64,000 bases of DNA from an uncultured Collinsella sp. (GTDB lineage Bacteria > Actinomycetota > Coriobacteriia > Coriobacteriales > Coriobacteriaceae). Shown here one piece after another: positions 63,100 through 64,000 of the stretch. The stretch spans positions 21,183 through 85,182 of the forward strand of contig CAAENO010000218.1 of assembly GCA_900757385.1 (NCBI GenBank). Direction: 5' to 3'. A model generated the notes under the pieces. It was not told the DNA's origin, did no database searches, and worked only from the letters and a program-made list of their open reading frames with translations. A program made the position numbers and the translations under genes. Position 1 is the first letter of the stretch, and every line of letters begins with the position of its first letter.

Positions 63100-63374
63100 G
63101 TTTACCACTCCTTTTAAGGACTGCCGAGTCATCTTCTAGGTGACTGGGACTTCTTTTGACGCTGTTATATATGCCCAGCCGCTTCTTATATATACATCGA
63201 CTATAAAGTTTTTTGAGTCTATTGATATAAGCATATCTAAGTCTGGTTGACTAAGGTTTTGTCTAATAAACGGAATTTGAACGAAGGCTTAAATAATGTA
63301 TGCAATCCCATCAAAACTAGACGGCTGGCTTACAATGGGCGCATACACGATATTGATGACGAGCTAAGGGCATC

Positions 63375-63842
63375 ATGGACGATCAAAAACAGGACAACAC
63401 GTTTATGCCGGAGCAGGACGAAGCATCCAGCCCGCAACCGATTCGATTCCATCGCCCCCACATCTCGCAAGAGCCCATCAATGGCCCAGAGCCCAAATAT
63501 GTGACAAGAAACCGATATCAAACGCTCGAAGAAGCCCAAACGGGACGTAAACATATGGGCGTTGCCTCGGGAGACCCTGTATATCTGAAAGACGCACCAT
63601 TATCTAAAAACAGTGCAGTTAGTGATGAGCCGATGAAAGCATCCGCCGCTCATCAACAAAGAGGGCCTCGACCCAAGCAAACCTTGACGCATTCGGCTCG
63701 CTATCTCGAGACTCCAAAACAGGGAAAATCAATCTTCGTTTCGTCAAGTAAACGACGCAAGCAGCATCAGCTGACAATCCTGCTTATGATCATTGCGGCC
63801 ATAGCAGTTGCCCTTGTTATACGATTTATTTTCTTTAAATAA
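63375..63842 (+). CDS. Hypothetical tail-anchored small membrane protein
   Basis: This 155-residue protein is hydrophilic and basic for its first 125 residues, then has one C-terminal transmembrane segment (LTILLMIIAAIAVALVIRFIF) ending at the last residues. This suggests a tail-anchored cytoplasmic domain. I do not recognise the family. The start codon is preceded by GAGCTAAGGGC. Confidence 0.65.
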   Translation: MDDQKQDNTFMPEQDEASSPQPIRFHRPHISQEPINGPEPKYVTRNRYQTLEEAQTGRKHMGVASGDPVYLKDAPLSKNSAVSDEPMKASAAHQQRGPRPKQTLTHSARYLETPKQGKSIFVSSSKRRKQHQLTILLMIIAAIAVALVIRFIFFK

Positions 63843-63906
63843 AGGCTCAATACCGAAAACAACAAGATCGTCTGGTGTAATTGAGTCATTCACGCCCCGT
63901 AAACGC

Positions 63907-63940
63907 AAAAAAGGGGGAGGCCGCGAGGCCTCCCCCTTCT
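63907..63940. terminator. Bidirectional terminator
   Basis: AAGGGGGAGGCC pairs with GGCCTCCCCCTT across GCGA, with A and T runs on both sides. It probably serves both the gene ending at 63842 and a minus-strand gene to the right. Confidence 0.85.
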
Positions 63941-64000
63941 TCAAGTCTTGCGACGGCTCGGTGCCGTCCACCGGTCAGCGGCGCCCTGGCCTCCCACGGG
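63941..64000 (-). CDS. Possible C-terminus of a minus-strand gene (partial)
   Basis: On the minus strand a frame ending ADRWTAPSRRKT-stop lies directly before the terminator. Only about 19 codons are inside the window, so the gene cannot be identified and the frame itself is not certain. Confidence 0.3.
   Translation of the reverse strand, partial: PVGGQGAADRWTAPSRRKT

Noticed and set aside
1..64000. tRNA, rRNA, tmRNA or other structured RNA genes
   Set aside because: I scanned the intergenic gaps by eye for cloverleaf arms and conserved RNA cores and found none. A covariance-model search would be decisive.
63843..64000. Small SRP or RNase P RNA at the right edge
   Set aside because: The sequence after the terminator lacks the conserved SRP tetraloop region or RNase P cores. 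A partial minus-strand gene end fits slightly better.

Overview
The window looks like chromosomal DNA of a Coriobacteriia actinobacterium, most likely Collinsella. This is inferred from the high G+C content, the codon style, the gut-type PTS gene set, the Tat lipoprotein ABC transporter and the tilS-hpt-ftsH order. I ran no database comparison.

The dominant fact is structural. Bases 1-42818 form one perfect inverted repeat: every position x pairs with 42819-x, every gene in 1-21409 recurs on the opposite strand in 21410-42818, and there is no spacer at the apex (ACG|CGT at 21409/21410). The apex lies at one end of an IS30-type transposase element, so two element copies stand head to head. Palindromes this long without a spacer are very unstable in bacteria, so an assembly or fold-back read artefact is the leading explanation. 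A real IS-mediated inverted duplication is the alternative. The left arm begins inside the last codons of a tagatose-bisphosphate aldolase gene, so the full extent of the palindrome to the left cannot be seen.

Content of one arm, in left-arm order: the end of a sugar PTS operon (aldolase tail, FSA-type transaldolase, split transketolase, EIIA); a ModD-like gene; a duplicated module of larE plus a HAD phosphatase, in which one larE has decayed to a 40-codon remnant; an AlbA/Schlafen-type regulator preceded by ten TTAGAGAGA boxes; an AAA/DUF4143 ATPase; a LacI regulator; glmS; a GntR/FCD regulator; a YeiH-type membrane protein with a degenerate enhancer-binding-protein-like regulator; a small membrane protein; a nitroreductase; a 96-residue unknown protein; and the IS30 element.

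The unique part, 42796-64000, completes the PTS operon: KbaZ-like aldolase and fructose-type EIIBC, with a divergent LacI regulator. It then carries a secreted nuclease, an EF-G-like GTPase, an amino-acid ABC transporter (solute-binding protein, permease, ATPase), an RlmD-type rRNA methyltransferase, a PHP phosphoesterase, an aminotransferase, ftsH-hpt-tilS, a YycJ-type metallo-hydrolase, an Hsp20 and a tail-anchored small protein. Read together, EIIBC, KbaZ, FSA, TktN, TktC and EIIA form one minus-strand operon (45681 to 39690) that imports and phosphorylates a sugar or polyol and feeds it through aldolase, transaldolase and transketolase steps. The exact substrate cannot be read from the sequence.

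The intergenic DNA is rich in hairpins. A 49-bp repeat occurs five times per arm, several other perfect stems share a GGGACA core, and a 35-bp perfect inverted repeat lies at 53241-53377. I saw no rRNA, tRNA or CRISPR array.
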